Made by a program: the position numbers and the translations under genes. Source: Bacillota bacterium (GTDB lineage: Bacteria; Bacillota_G; Limnochordia; DTU010). Taken from it: 21,517 nt of DNA. Position 1 is the first letter of the stretch. Each line of letters begins with the position of its first letter. The stretch spans positions 1 to 21,517 of the forward strand of contig JAAZLQ010000060.1 in NCBI GenBank assembly GCA_012799255.1. Direction: 5' to 3'. The notes below the pieces were generated by a model that saw only the letters and a program-made list of their open reading frames with translations, had not been told where the DNA came from and ran no database searches. Shown in pieces: positions 6,835 to 15,145 of the stretch.

Positions 6835-8274
6835 TTATCTGTTGGCAGCGTTTTGACCAGCAATCTTGCCCATTACGATTGCGTCAACAATAGCTGAACC
6901 GCTACCTGGGTATTGGCCGAGAATTCCACCGGTAACTTCGCCACATGCGTATAGACCTTCAATAGCGTCACCTTCTGGTGTTAGAACCTCTGCCTCAGTA
7001 TTGATGCGTAGACCACCAGTTGGAACACCAAGTGTTGTTGGTAATAATTGGATTCCATAGAATGGTGGGGTGGCGATTGGTTTTAGGAAATGCTCAGGCT
7101 TAAAGAATGCGGTGTCATTTCCTTTTGCCACATCTGCATTATATTTGTTTACAGTATTTTGTAGACCGCGGGCACTAATACCAAGTAGTCTAGCTAATTC
7201 TTCTAAAGTATCTGCCTTAACTACGATACCTTTTTCTACATACTCATCAATGTTTGCCCAAGCGCCTTCGCGGGCTGCATCATCTGTAATTGCCCAAACA
7301 AGACCTTCTGGTTGGTGCAATGCTACTTCTCTGGCTACTGGGTGAGCAGCATCTTCGCGCATAAATCTTTGACCATTCTTATTGACAAAAATCTGCCATG
7401 CTGGAGTTCCTAAGGCAGGAGCAAAAGAAGGTTGGAGGATAAAGCAAGCGTGGTCCATATCAACGAGTTCTGCGCCAACTCTTTGACCCATGATGATACC
7501 GTCACCGGTTACGCCAGAAACTGCGATGGCATTAACGCGACTTCCAGCGGCAGCAAGACCTGGCATATAACGACGTTGCAGCTCAGCATTGTGGCCAATT
7601 CCGCCGGTAGCCAAGATTACGGCATTTGCGCGAATCTCAAATTCTCCGTCTTTGTCCTTAGCTTTTACTCCAACAATCCTACCATCCTCTTGAATTAGGT
7701 CCGTACCAGTTGTTTGCATGAGGATTGTAACGTTTGGATACGATTGAGCCTTCTGAATTACAGGAACAGTTAACCCGATACCTGCATTTTCTGCGGTATG
7801 GCCGCGAGGAACGTCTTCAACACCACTTGCATACAGACCGCCAGGTCCATAAAGAATTTCATCTACAGTACCAAGGTTAACTGGGAAAACTACGCCCAGA
7901 TCCATGAGCCATTCGATGGTTTCGTTCGAACGGTCTGCAATGATTCTCGCGATGGCAGGATCGATTTTGTAGTGGTTGAGTGTCATCCAGTAATCAAACA
8001 TACGATCTGCACTATCTTCAAATCCAAGTTGTCTTTGGAGTTCTGTTCCTGCAGCGTAGACTACACCACCGGAAATCAGAGCACTTCCTCCTAGGACACC
8101 CATCTTCTCCAATAACACAACATCGGCCCCAGCCTCTGCAGCTTCAATAGCTGCCGTTAAGCCGCCGATTCCGCCGCCTAAAATAACAACATCAGCTTCT
8201 TGTGGTCTGGCATAAGCAGTCATACCAATGGTTAAAACGAAAATTAGAGTCAGTGTTAGTAGCTTTTTGTACAT
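6835..8274 (-). CDS. Exported FAD-binding reductase/dehydrogenase (fumarate-reductase-like flavoprotein superfamily)
   Basis: A 479-residue flavoprotein with a ribosome site TAGGAGG before its ATG. Residues 1-22 form a Sec signal peptide (cleavage near AYA), so it should act outside the membrane. The dinucleotide-binding motif ILGGGIGG is at 31-38, with Glu56 ending the second strand (VLLEK). The family pattern continues with LGGSALISGG, ILATGGIGHN, TGDGIIMGQRVGAEL and FVNKNGQRFMRE, the last containing the Arg position used as catalytic acid in fumarate reductases. The C-terminal region differs from fumarate reductases. Where those have HhTMGG and HGxNRLGGNA, this has TTLGVPTGG (413-421) and GQYPGSGSAI (453-462), closer to ketosteroid-dehydrogenase-type relatives, so fumarate is an unlikely substrate. 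There is no haem or FMN-binding domain in the protein or its neighbours, leaving its electron donor unknown. It diverges from the sugar ABC operon. Confidence 0.88.
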   Translation of the reverse strand: MYKKLLTLTLIFVLTIGMTAYARPQEADVVILGGGIGGLTAAIEAAEAGADVVLLEKMGVLGGSALISGGVVYAAGTELQRQLGFEDSADRMFDYWMTLNHYKIDPAIARIIADRSNETIEWLMDLGVVFPVNLGTVDEILYGPGGLYASGVEDVPRGHTAENAGIGLTVPVIQKAQSYPNVTILMQTTGTDLIQEDGRIVGVKAKDKDGEFEIRANAVILATGGIGHNAELQRRYMPGLAAAGSRVNAIAVSGVTGDGIIMGQRVGAELVDMDHACFILQPSFAPALGTPAWQIFVNKNGQRFMREDAAHPVAREVALHQPEGLVWAITDDAAREGAWANIDEYVEKGIVVKADTLEELARLLGISARGLQNTVNKYNADVAKGNDTAFFKPEHFLKPIATPPFYGIQLLPTTLGVPTGGLRINTEAEVLTPEGDAIEGLYACGEVTGGILGQYPGSGSAIVDAIVMGKIAGQNAANR

Positions 8275-8295
8275 GGTAATCCTCCTAAAATAAGT

Positions 8296-8301
8296 ATTAT
8301 A
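8296..8301 (-). promoter_or_regulatory. -10 box of the flavoprotein gene
   Basis: On the minus strand this reads TATAAT, a perfect -10 element 22 bases upstream of the ATG. No good -35 box lies at the normal distance, which suggests dependence on an activator. Confidence 0.45.
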
Positions 8302-8360
8302 GTTGGAATGCGTTAATCAAGAAGTAGTGTCGCCAGGCACCTCCATTCTATAGTTCGCGT

Positions 8361-8378
8361 TTGTGAAACTGCTCACAA
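8361..8378. promoter_or_regulatory. TTGTGA-N6-TCACAA inverted repeat, candidate operator (CRP/FNR-family-like)
   Basis: TTGTGA (8361-8366) and TCACAA (8373-8378) are perfect inverted arms six bases apart, the geometry of a CRP-type site (TGTGA-N6-TCACA). It lies in the 377-bp region (8275-8651) shared by the divergent flavoprotein and ABC-importer genes. That region also holds TCACA-AA-TGTGA (8450-8461) and three AAATCAC copies (8400, 8428, 8447). It contains a small hairpin, TCACCTC-N5-GAGGTGA (8589-8607), near the importer ribosome site as well. I see no gene in it. The cognate regulator is not in the window. Confidence 0.55.
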
Positions 8379-8651
8379 TATGTATTAGCCTAGGAACCGA
8401 AATCACCTTCAGAGATTATCGTTAAATAAATCACTAATCGATATTAAAATCACAAATGTGACGTTAGAGGACATGTGGATGGGCGATTCCAGAAAAGAAG
8501 TCGCTAGAGCAACTGTAACTCTCCAGTCATTACCCTTTTTTAAAACTAAGGAGGAAAAGTCACTACCTCTAACAATTTTCGGGATAGATCACCTCGCCAG
8601 GAGGTGAGTTCAAACAGAGCAAGATATCCTAAATTGTAGGGGAGGATTAAT

Positions 8652-9911
8652 GTGAAACTGACCAAAAAGGCGTTTATTGTATCAGCGATGATTTTGGTCC
8701 TTGCTCTGCTGGTTGTTTCTACCAGCATGGCAGAAAGTGTCAAGTTGACGTTTTGGAGTTGGCGTACCGAAGATGTGGAGGCATACGAAAAGTTTTTTAG
8801 CGAGTTTTCCAAAACCCATCCAAACATCGAGATTGAATTTATTCCTTACAGAAACACTGAATACAACACAATTTTGGCTACCGCTCTGCAGGGCGGCGCA
8901 GGACCCGACATTATCCATTTGCGTACGTATGGCGGAATGGAACCTTTAGCTCAGGCAGGTTATCTATCTCCATTAGACGACAAAATCGAAGCGTTGCAGG
9001 ACTTTAGGAGCGATGTATTGCTCGGCGCCACACTCCGCTCAGACGGTCGTGTTTATGGAGTTCCTATAGTGGAGCAAACGGTACTGGTCCTGTACAACAA
9101 AGCCATCTTTCGCGAATTAGGCGTCGAAGAACCGCAAACCTGGGATGAGTTTATCGCGATAGCTGAGAAGGCTAAAGCAGCAGGTTATGTACCTTTTGCC
9201 AATGGAAGTAAAGAGGGGTGGACACTAGAAACGTTCTTTGGAGCAGTAGCACCGACCTACTATGGTGGTGGAACATTTTTCGATGAAGTAGTGAGCGGAA
9301 AAGTGAATTTCACCGATCCGAGATTCAAAACCGCCATTGAAAAAATGTTGGAGTTAAGACCGTACCTTCCTGATGACTATGTCGGTGTAGGGTACACTGA
9401 TATGCAGATGATGTTTGCTCAAGAAATGGCAGCCATGTTCTTGGCTGGTTCTTATGAGTTTGGCACCATGGCTCAGATGAATCCAGATCTCGAGATTGGT
9501 GTATTCATCGTACCCAACACTACAGCCGAGCAAAACAAGTATTTCAGCATGTATGTAGATGCTTCTTATGGTATGAATGCCAATACCGAGCATCCAGAGG
9601 AAGTATTGGCCTTCTTGAAGTGGGCGGCTACGAAAGAATTTGGCACCCTCTATGCCAATACGCTACAAGTGCTTTCCGTTGTTCCAGGAATAGAAATCTC
9701 TGACCCGTTACTGCAAGAGATTGTATCAATGCTGGGCGAGCATGCCACCTCTTACTTAATGCTAACAGCATTCCGTTATGGAACACCTAGTGGATCCACC
9801 TTGCTGCAAAATGAACTGCAAGGAGTATTTAGTGACACCATCACCCTCGATCAAGCAATCACGAACATTCAAACCGGACTCGAATCTTGGTATGAACCCT
9901 TTAACAATTAG
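8652..9911 (+). CDS. Extracellular solute-binding protein of a carbohydrate ABC importer (family 1)
   Basis: A 419-residue periplasmic or cell-surface sugar-binding protein of the CUT1 class. Translation starts at the GTG at 8652, with GGAGG at 8641-8645; an overlapping ATG at 8650 is immediately followed by a stop. Residues 1-27 form a Sec signal ending STSMA. No lipobox cysteine is present, which is unusual for a monoderm Bacillota binding protein. The mature part starts with the family pattern VKLTFWSWRTEDVEAYEKFF and has the usual LQGGAGPDIIHL, YGVPIVEQTVLVLYNKAIF and PQTWDEFIAIAEKAKAAG segments. The C-terminal lobe has LAGSYEFGTM and HPEEVLAFLKWAATKEFG. Two permease genes follow in the same operon. 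The actual sugar cannot be read from the sequence. Confidence 0.94.
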   Translation: MKLTKKAFIVSAMILVLALLVVSTSMAESVKLTFWSWRTEDVEAYEKFFSEFSKTHPNIEIEFIPYRNTEYNTILATALQGGAGPDIIHLRTYGGMEPLAQAGYLSPLDDKIEALQDFRSDVLLGATLRSDGRVYGVPIVEQTVLVLYNKAIFRELGVEEPQTWDEFIAIAEKAKAAGYVPFANGSKEGWTLETFFGAVAPTYYGGGTFFDEVVSGKVNFTDPRFKTAIEKMLELRPYLPDDYVGVGYTDMQMMFAQEMAAMFLAGSYEFGTMAQMNPDLEIGVFIVPNTTAEQNKYFSMYVDASYGMNANTEHPEEVLAFLKWAATKEFGTLYANTLQVLSVVPGIEISDPLLQEIVSMLGEHATSYLMLTAFRYGTPSGSTLLQNELQGVFSDTITLDQAITNIQTGLESWYEPFNN

Positions 9912-9930
9912 AGAAATTAGGAGTTTCTTG

Positions 9931-9958
9931 GGGCAAGGGTTTTTTTGGACCCTTGCCC
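9931..9958 (+). repeat. Intercistronic hairpin between the binding-protein and permease genes
   Basis: GGGCAAGGGT (9931-9940) and ACCCTTGCCC (9949-9958) form a perfect 10-bp stem. Only a short ATTT follows, so it is probably a partial terminator or stabiliser that lets the binding protein be made in excess of the permeases, a common arrangement in ABC operons. Confidence 0.7.
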
Positions 9959-9976
9959 ATTTCGGGGGGCGTTGTT

Positions 9977-10897
9977 ATGCTTAGACGTTGGGTTCAAAAG
10001 TACACTTTCATCTTTTTCCTTTTACCAGGACTACTAGTTTATCTACTTTTTATGGTCTATCCTCTTACTTCGGCCATCGGCTATAGCTTATATTCGTGGA
10101 ACGGAATGGTCAGAGGTGCCTTTCAGGGGTTAGAGAATTTTCGCGTCGTTCTAACCCAAAATCCCTACAATATTAGGTTTTGGAACGCCCTTAAGCACAA
10201 TAGCATCTTTTTTGGGATCACATTCTTATTACAAAGTACATTGGGTTTATTTTTTGCCGTCCTTTTCACCAAGGAGAAAAAGGGGTACAGTTTGCTCCAA
10301 ACGGCATATTTCGTACCTTATACACTCTCCATGGTAGTAGTTGGCTTTTTGTGGCTCCTGCTTCTCAACCCTACCTGGGGTGCTTTCAACAAGGGGTTAA
10401 GGTTACTGGGGTTAGGCAAATGGGCTAAGTCTTGGTTAGGCCAGACCAGTACTGCCCTGTATGCGATCATTATGGTCAACGCTTGGCGCTGGCTTGGGTT
10501 TCCTATCCTGGTCTTTAAAGCAGGCCTGCAGGGAATTTCAGATGAATACTACGAAGCTGCTAGGGTTGATGGAGCAACCAGCTGGCAAGCTTTTTTGTAC
10601 GTTACAGTTCCCTTGGTTCTCCCCACCATCGGTATGGTTACAATTCTAACTTTTATTTGGATCTTTAACACATTTGATCTAGTCTTCATTATGCAGGGAT
10701 CCAGTGGTAATCCCTATTATTCCACCGATTTGCTAGGGACCTTTTTCTACAGAACCGCCTTTGGAGATTCAACTACCGGCGGCGAATCTGGCCAAATCGG
10801 CATCGCTTCAGCTATTGCAGTACTTATGTTCGCTATTATTTCTCTTGTATCTTATTTTGGAATCAAAAAAATCCGGCAGAGCGAGATAGAGTATTAG
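9977..10897 (+). CDS. Carbohydrate ABC transporter permease (MalF/UgpA-like)
   Basis: A 306-residue inner-membrane permease. I start it at the ATG at 9977 (MLRRWVQKYT), preceded by GGGGGG about six bases upstream; the frame opens earlier, but only within the intercistronic hairpin. The protein has about six membrane segments, beginning FIFFLLPGLLVYLLFMVYPL. The cytoplasmic coupling loop EAARVDGATSWQAFLYVTVP, which contacts the ATPase, is well conserved. It forms a heterodimer with the next gene product and takes substrate from the binding protein upstream. The ATPase is missing here, as in many CUT1 operons that share one MsmK/UgpC-type ATPase encoded elsewhere. The gene ends 12 bases before the next start. 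Confidence 0.95.
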   Translation: MLRRWVQKYTFIFFLLPGLLVYLLFMVYPLTSAIGYSLYSWNGMVRGAFQGLENFRVVLTQNPYNIRFWNALKHNSIFFGITFLLQSTLGLFFAVLFTKEKKGYSLLQTAYFVPYTLSMVVVGFLWLLLLNPTWGAFNKGLRLLGLGKWAKSWLGQTSTALYAIIMVNAWRWLGFPILVFKAGLQGISDEYYEAARVDGATSWQAFLYVTVPLVLPTIGMVTILTFIWIFNTFDLVFIMQGSSGNPYYSTDLLGTFFYRTAFGDSTTGGESGQIGIASAIAVLMFAIISLVSYFGIKKIRQSEIEY

Positions 10898-10909
10898 AGG
10901 GGGAGGAGA

Positions 10910-11737
10910 ATGAAAACTAAGCGGATTGGTGAGGTGCTAATTTATGTAGTCCTAACTTTCTTTGCCCTAGTCTTTGCCTACCCTGTTTTCTTGATGATTA
11001 TAACATCGTTTAAGTCCACCCGCGAAATATTCGCGGATCCATTTGGACTCCCTACCGTTTGGCGTTGGGAGAACTTCACAACTGTCTGGTCTAAAGCGCG
11101 TTTCAATGTCTACTTGATTAACAGCATTCTGGTTACGCTCATCTCGACCGTACTAGTCTTAATCCTTTCCTCCCTGGCAGCCTTTGCCTTGAGTAGGTAC
11201 AGATTTCGGTTCAATACTTTCTTGTATATTTTCTTTTTGGCCGGAATAATGATCCCAATTAGGCTGGGCATTCTTCCTCTCTTTGTTCTTATGCGTAATC
11301 TGAAGCTTTTGAACAATCATTGGTCCTTGATTTTGACCTACGTGGCCAGCGGGATGCCTATGTCCGTCTTCCTTTTAACCGGTTTCTTCAAAACTATCCC
11401 CAAGGACTTGGAACATTCGGCGCGGATTGATGGCTGCAGTGATCTGCGCATTTTTTACCAGATCATGCTTCCTTTAATCCGGCCAGGTTTAGCCACGGTA
11501 GCCATGGTTAACTCCATACCTTGGTGGAATGACTTTTTCTTTCCGTTACTATATATTCAAACAGATCGCCTAAAGACTGTTCCTTTGGGCATGACCATCT
11601 TTTTTGGCCAGTATATGACGGATTGGAGTCTGCTTTTTTCTGGGATGGTGATCTCCAGTATTCCACTGTTAATCCTGTATTTAAGCATGTCCAAGCAGTT
11701 CATTAGCGGATTAACTGCGGGGGCTCTAAAAGGATGA
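10910..11737 (+). CDS. Carbohydrate ABC transporter permease (MalG/UgpE-like)
   Basis: A 275-residue permease, the second half of the importer channel. The ATG follows GGGGGAGGAG. Six membrane segments are evident, starting LIYVVLTFFALVFAYPVFLM, with the usual periplasmic stretch that includes FKSTREIFADPFGLP. The ATPase-coupling loop is present but degenerate at its start, EHSARIDGCSDLRIFYQIMLP in place of EAAxIDG; Gly and Asp are kept. The C-terminus, ISGLTAGALKG, is the standard ending of this family. The gene closes the operon and is followed by a strong terminator. Confidence 0.95.
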   Translation: MKTKRIGEVLIYVVLTFFALVFAYPVFLMIITSFKSTREIFADPFGLPTVWRWENFTTVWSKARFNVYLINSILVTLISTVLVLILSSLAAFALSRYRFRFNTFLYIFFLAGIMIPIRLGILPLFVLMRNLKLLNNHWSLILTYVASGMPMSVFLLTGFFKTIPKDLEHSARIDGCSDLRIFYQIMLPLIRPGLATVAMVNSIPWWNDFFFPLLYIQTDRLKTVPLGMTIFFGQYMTDWSLLFSGMVISSIPLLILYLSMSKQFISGLTAGALKG

Positions 11738-11739
11738 CC

Positions 11740-11801
11740 AGCTAGGGAGCATTTACCAAATCAGGCACAATTACCATTTGGTCAACTCCCTAGCTTTTTT
11801 G
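11740..11801 (+). terminator. Intrinsic terminator of the ABC importer operon
   Basis: AGCTAGGGAG (11740-11749) pairs with CTCCCTAGCT (11786-11795). A second inner stem, ACCAAAT (11755-11761) with ATTTGGT (11776-11782), stacks inside it. A run of Ts follows immediately. Confidence 0.88.
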
Positions 11802-11813
11802 TCAAAGAATTAG

Positions 11814-11842
11814 TTGCGACCGCAAGTTAAATATGGTATCCT
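11814..11842 (+). promoter_or_regulatory. Candidate sigma-A promoter of the suf operon with an overlapping inverted repeat
   Basis: TTGCGA (11814-11819), 17 bases, and TATCCT (11837-11842): each box matches the consensus at 4 of 6 positions. The inverted repeat TTGCG-AC-CGCAA (11814-11825) covers the -35 box and could be an operator. It lies just after the upstream terminator and about 25 bases before the start of sufC. Confidence 0.45.
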
Positions 11843-11869
11843 TTCCATAGCAGAGAGGGGGCCGTAAAC

Positions 11870-12610
11870 ATGCCTAACGCGTTTTTGCGGATTAGTGATT
11901 TATATGTCGAAATTGACGGAAAAGAGATTATTAAGGGCCTAAACTTGGAGGTACAAGAGGGAGAAATCCATGTGATCATGGGTCCTAATGGAGCCGGAAA
12001 GTCCACTCTGGCTAATGTGCTCTTGGGGCATCCCAAGTATGAAATAACGGCAGGGAAGATAGAATTTGCCGGTAATGACATAACTGAGTTAAAGACTCAC
12101 GAACGGGCCCAACTTGGACTGTTTTTGTCATTTCAATATCCCCAAGAAATCCCTGGGATTACCCTAGAGAACTTTCTGCGCTCAGCCAAGAGTGCCACTT
12201 CGCAAGCACCTGTGAAGGTCTTAGAATTTCAGAAACTACTTAAGAGAAAAATGGAAGTTTTGGAAATGGATCCCAAATACGCCGCCCGATACCTGAATCA
12301 TGGTTTTTCTGGTGGCGAGAAAAAGAAGAGTGAAATCCTGCAATTGCTTGTTTTAGATCCTAAGCTAGCAATACTCGACGAAACAGATTCTGGACTAGAC
12401 GTTGATGCAGTTAGGGTTGTGGCCAAAGGGATCGAAGAATATCACCACACTGACAACTCCATGGTGGTGATTACTCATCATAAGAGCCTATTAGACTACA
12501 TCGAGCCTGACTTTGTTCACTTCTTGGTGGATGGACGCATTGTGGAAAGTGGAAGTCAGGAACTCATCGACCAAGTGGTCAAATCTGGTTTCGCAGCGTA
12601 CAAGGGTTAA
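11870..12610 (+). CDS. sufC: Fe-S cluster assembly ATPase SufC
   Basis: A 246-residue soluble ABC-type ATPase that drives conformational change in the SufBD scaffold during Fe-S cluster assembly. Walker A, GPNGAGKST, is at 38-46. The Q-loop is FQYP (Q89), the signature FSGGEKKKSEI begins at 146, Walker B LAILDE is at 166-171, and THH (202-204) marks the switch histidine. The ETDSGLDVDA continuation after Walker B is specific to SufC. Length matches the family (about 250). The ATG follows GAGAGGGGG. It is the first gene of a sufC-B-D-S-U operon, and its stop is 14 bases before the start of sufB. Confidence 0.97.
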   Translation: MPNAFLRISDLYVEIDGKEIIKGLNLEVQEGEIHVIMGPNGAGKSTLANVLLGHPKYEITAGKIEFAGNDITELKTHERAQLGLFLSFQYPQEIPGITLENFLRSAKSATSQAPVKVLEFQKLLKRKMEVLEMDPKYAARYLNHGFSGGEKKKSEILQLLVLDPKLAILDETDSGLDVDAVRVVAKGIEEYHHTDNSMVVITHHKSLLDYIEPDFVHFLVDGRIVESGSQELIDQVVKSGFAAYKG

Positions 12611-12623
12611 GGGGGAGATTTGT

Positions 12624-14030
12624 TTGAGCCGTAAGAAGACTTATGTAGCTGATATTGAGCGAGAGTTATACGATCAAAAGAATCCCTTCACCTATAGTTA
12701 CAAGACAGAACAAGGGTTGACTGAAGAGATCATTCGGGAAATTTCCGCACAAAAAAACGAGCCTAAGTGGATGTTAGACTTTCGGCTGAAATCTCTAGAA
12801 ACCTATCATCAGCTGGATCTACCACCGTGGGGTCCAGACCTAACCGAACTGGATATCGACAACATTGTCACCTATGTCAAACCTACCGTTGAGCGGAAAT
12901 ACACATGGGAGGATATTCCGGCTGATATAAAGCAAACCTTTGACCTGCTGGGAATTCCCAAGGCAGAACATGAGTTCTTAGCTGGAGTTGGTGCTCAATA
13001 CGATTCCGAAGTGGTTTACCACAGCATCCAGGAAAGCGTTGCCAAAGAGGGTGTCGTTTACCTAGACATGGAAACAGCGGTTCATGAGTATGAAGACTTG
13101 GTTCGCGAACACTTTATGAGTCTAGTTCCTCCCCGGGATCACAAATTTGCTGCCTTGCATGGAGCCGTCTGGTCTGGTGGTTCCTTTGTTTATGTTCCAG
13201 CCGGAGTAAAAGTGGAGATTCCACTGCAATCGTACTTCCGTTCTAATGCGCCTGGGGCAGGCCAATTTGAGCACACCCTAATCATTGTGGAACCAGGCTC
13301 ATATTTGCACTTCATCGAGGGGTGTTCCGCTCCCCGTTATTCTGTAAACAATCTTCATGCCGGTTGCGTAGAGCTTTTCGTCCGAGAAGGTTCAACCCTG
13401 CGTTACAGTACTATTGAAAACTGGTCCCGTAACATGTTTAATCTGAATACTAAACGGGCCTTGGTTGAACGGGATGGTGCCATAGAATGGGTATCAGGAT
13501 CGTTTGGTTCCAAAGTTTCCATGCTATACCCCATGAGTATCCTGAAGGGTGAAAGGGCCCGTTCTGAGTTTATTGGGGTTACATTTGCCGGAACCGGGCA
13601 AATCCTTGATACAGGTACCAAGGTTGTTCATGCAGCACCCTACACTAGTTCCACCATCAATACTAAATCCATCTCTAAAGGTGGAGGAGTGGCCGTTTAT
13701 CGTGGTGTGGTAAAGATCAACAAGAATGCTCATCATTCTAAATCCACTGTGACTTGCGAGTCCTTGATTCTCGACAACGAGTCCGTTTCCGATACGATTC
13801 CCGTGATGCAAATCGATACCGATGAAGTAGATCTGGGGCATGAAGCCAAGATTGGTCGCATCAGTGATGAAGCCATCTTTTATTTAATGAGTCGTGGAAT
13901 AGATGAAGAAGAAGCAAAGGCTATGATTGTCAGAGGGTTCGTGGAGCCTATTTCCAAAGAGTTACCTCTTGAATATGCTGTAGAGATGAACAACCTGATT
14001 AAGCTAGAACTAGAAGGTACCATTGGGTGA
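12624..14030 (+). CDS. sufB: Fe-S cluster assembly scaffold protein SufB
   Basis: A 468-residue scaffold subunit on which Fe-S clusters are built in the SufBCD complex. I start it at a TTG at 12624 (first residues SRKKTYVADIE after it), with AAGGGGGAG just upstream; the frame is open further back but only inside sufC. Highly conserved segments include GLTEEIIREIS, WMLDFRLKSLE, HGAVWSGGSFVYVPAGV (179-195), FIEGCSAPRYS and AHHSKSTVTCESLILD. C378 and H406-E407 (in LGHEAKIG) match the positions of the cluster-assembly residues known from E. coli SufB (C405, H433, E434). The length is close to that of Bacillus SufB. The rare TTG start may lower its yield relative to SufC. It overlaps no neighbour but lies only 11 bases before sufD. 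Confidence 0.96.
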   Translation: MSRKKTYVADIERELYDQKNPFTYSYKTEQGLTEEIIREISAQKNEPKWMLDFRLKSLETYHQLDLPPWGPDLTELDIDNIVTYVKPTVERKYTWEDIPADIKQTFDLLGIPKAEHEFLAGVGAQYDSEVVYHSIQESVAKEGVVYLDMETAVHEYEDLVREHFMSLVPPRDHKFAALHGAVWSGGSFVYVPAGVKVEIPLQSYFRSNAPGAGQFEHTLIIVEPGSYLHFIEGCSAPRYSVNNLHAGCVELFVREGSTLRYSTIENWSRNMFNLNTKRALVERDGAIEWVSGSFGSKVSMLYPMSILKGERARSEFIGVTFAGTGQILDTGTKVVHAAPYTSSTINTKSISKGGGVAVYRGVVKINKNAHHSKSTVTCESLILDNESVSDTIPVMQIDTDEVDLGHEAKIGRISDEAIFYLMSRGIDEEEAKAMIVRGFVEPISKELPLEYAVEMNNLIKLELEGTIG

Positions 14031-14041
14031 GGGGGGATAAT

Positions 14042-15145
14042 ATGGAAAAAACAATTACTGAAGCGCTAAACATTCTACCAAGACTCAGCTATCGTTGGCT
14101 TGGACTCAACACTTTCTCTTTTCAAGCAGAAACCAAAGTGCCAATCAAGCCCTATACTCTTAGTTATCTCCCGAGTAACATTGACCCAAACATAATCCTG
14201 GAGGCGATGCCAGGATCACCATGGAACGAGGTTTCTAGTACCGGACAATCTGGTGTCTCTCGGGAACTGGTTGACTTAACTGTCCAACATGCCAATGGAG
14301 GTTTCTATTTAGAAATCGCTCAGGGCCAGCGGATAGCAGAACCCCTCCATGTCCAATATAGTTTCACAGACGCTAATGATGCGCTCCTTGACTATAATGT
14401 CATTGTGGCTCAGAAAAACAGCGAAATAACTGTAGTCCTCGAATATCTTGCCGGATCAGAAAAAGCAGCCTTTCACAATGGCTTCACCAAAGTTATTGCT
14501 GCGGAAGGGGCTAAAGTGAACTTGATTAAGGTGCAGCGTCTAAATGGCAAATCAATCCATTTGGATTCCCATTACGTAGATGTGGGACCTTATGCCAGTG
14601 TGCGATATGTCCAAGTGGAGCTGGGAAGCAAATATGCTATCACTAATTTCTTAGGGAAAGTTGCCGCCAATGGAGTGTGTAATGTGGATGGCATGTACTT
14701 GGGGATTAACGAGCAAGTTTTAGATTTGAGTTACCAGATGATCCACGAAGGTTACAGAAGCGAGAGCGACATCTTAGTACGTGGCGTACTAAAAGACCAG
14801 GCCCGCAAGGTTTTCCGCGGCACCTTAGATTTTCGCAGAGGGGCTCGCTTGGCCAATGGTAACGAGGAAGAAAACGTCTTACTCCTTGACCCTACTGTTA
14901 AGTCTGACGCTATTCCCCTCTTGTTATCTGAGGAGGACGATGTGCAGGGCGGTCATGCGGCCAGTGCTGGTAAAGCAGATCCAGAGCAGCTATTCTACTT
15001 GATGAGTCGCGGCTTAAGTGAAGGAGAAGCTACAACTGAAATTGCGAAGGCATCCTTCCAACCTGTTTTGGATCTTCTTCCACCCCGACAGAAAGCCGTT
15101 GTTGAGCAGGCCTTAGAGCGAAAGCTGGTGTCATCCCATGTATAA
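14042..15145 (+). CDS. sufD: Fe-S cluster assembly protein SufD
   Basis: A 367-residue paralogue of SufB that pairs with it and with SufC. I choose the ATG at 14042 (MEKTITEALN) because GAGGGGGGAT lies just before it; a GTG at 14027 would overlap the sufB stop. The N-terminal half is divergent, as is usual for SufD. The C-terminal beta-helix is recognisable: KVFRGTLDFRRGA, NEEENVLLLDPTVKSDAIPLLL and GGHAASAGKADPEQLFYLMSRGL. H305 in that last segment corresponds to the SufD histidine (H360 in E. coli) implicated in cluster formation. Its last codons overlap the start of sufS by eight bases, so the two are probably translationally coupled. Confidence 0.95.
   Translation: MEKTITEALNILPRLSYRWLGLNTFSFQAETKVPIKPYTLSYLPSNIDPNIILEAMPGSPWNEVSSTGQSGVSRELVDLTVQHANGGFYLEIAQGQRIAEPLHVQYSFTDANDALLDYNVIVAQKNSEITVVLEYLAGSEKAAFHNGFTKVIAAEGAKVNLIKVQRLNGKSIHLDSHYVDVGPYASVRYVQVELGSKYAITNFLGKVAANGVCNVDGMYLGINEQVLDLSYQMIHEGYRSESDILVRGVLKDQARKVFRGTLDFRRGARLANGNEEENVLLLDPTVKSDAIPLLLSEEDDVQGGHAASAGKADPEQLFYLMSRGLSEGEATTEIAKASFQPVLDLLPPRQKAVVEQALERKLVSSHV

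Noticed and set aside
12513..12623. A longer N-terminus for SufB.
   Set aside because: It would lie inside sufC with no ribosome site, and the extra residues do not resemble SufB.
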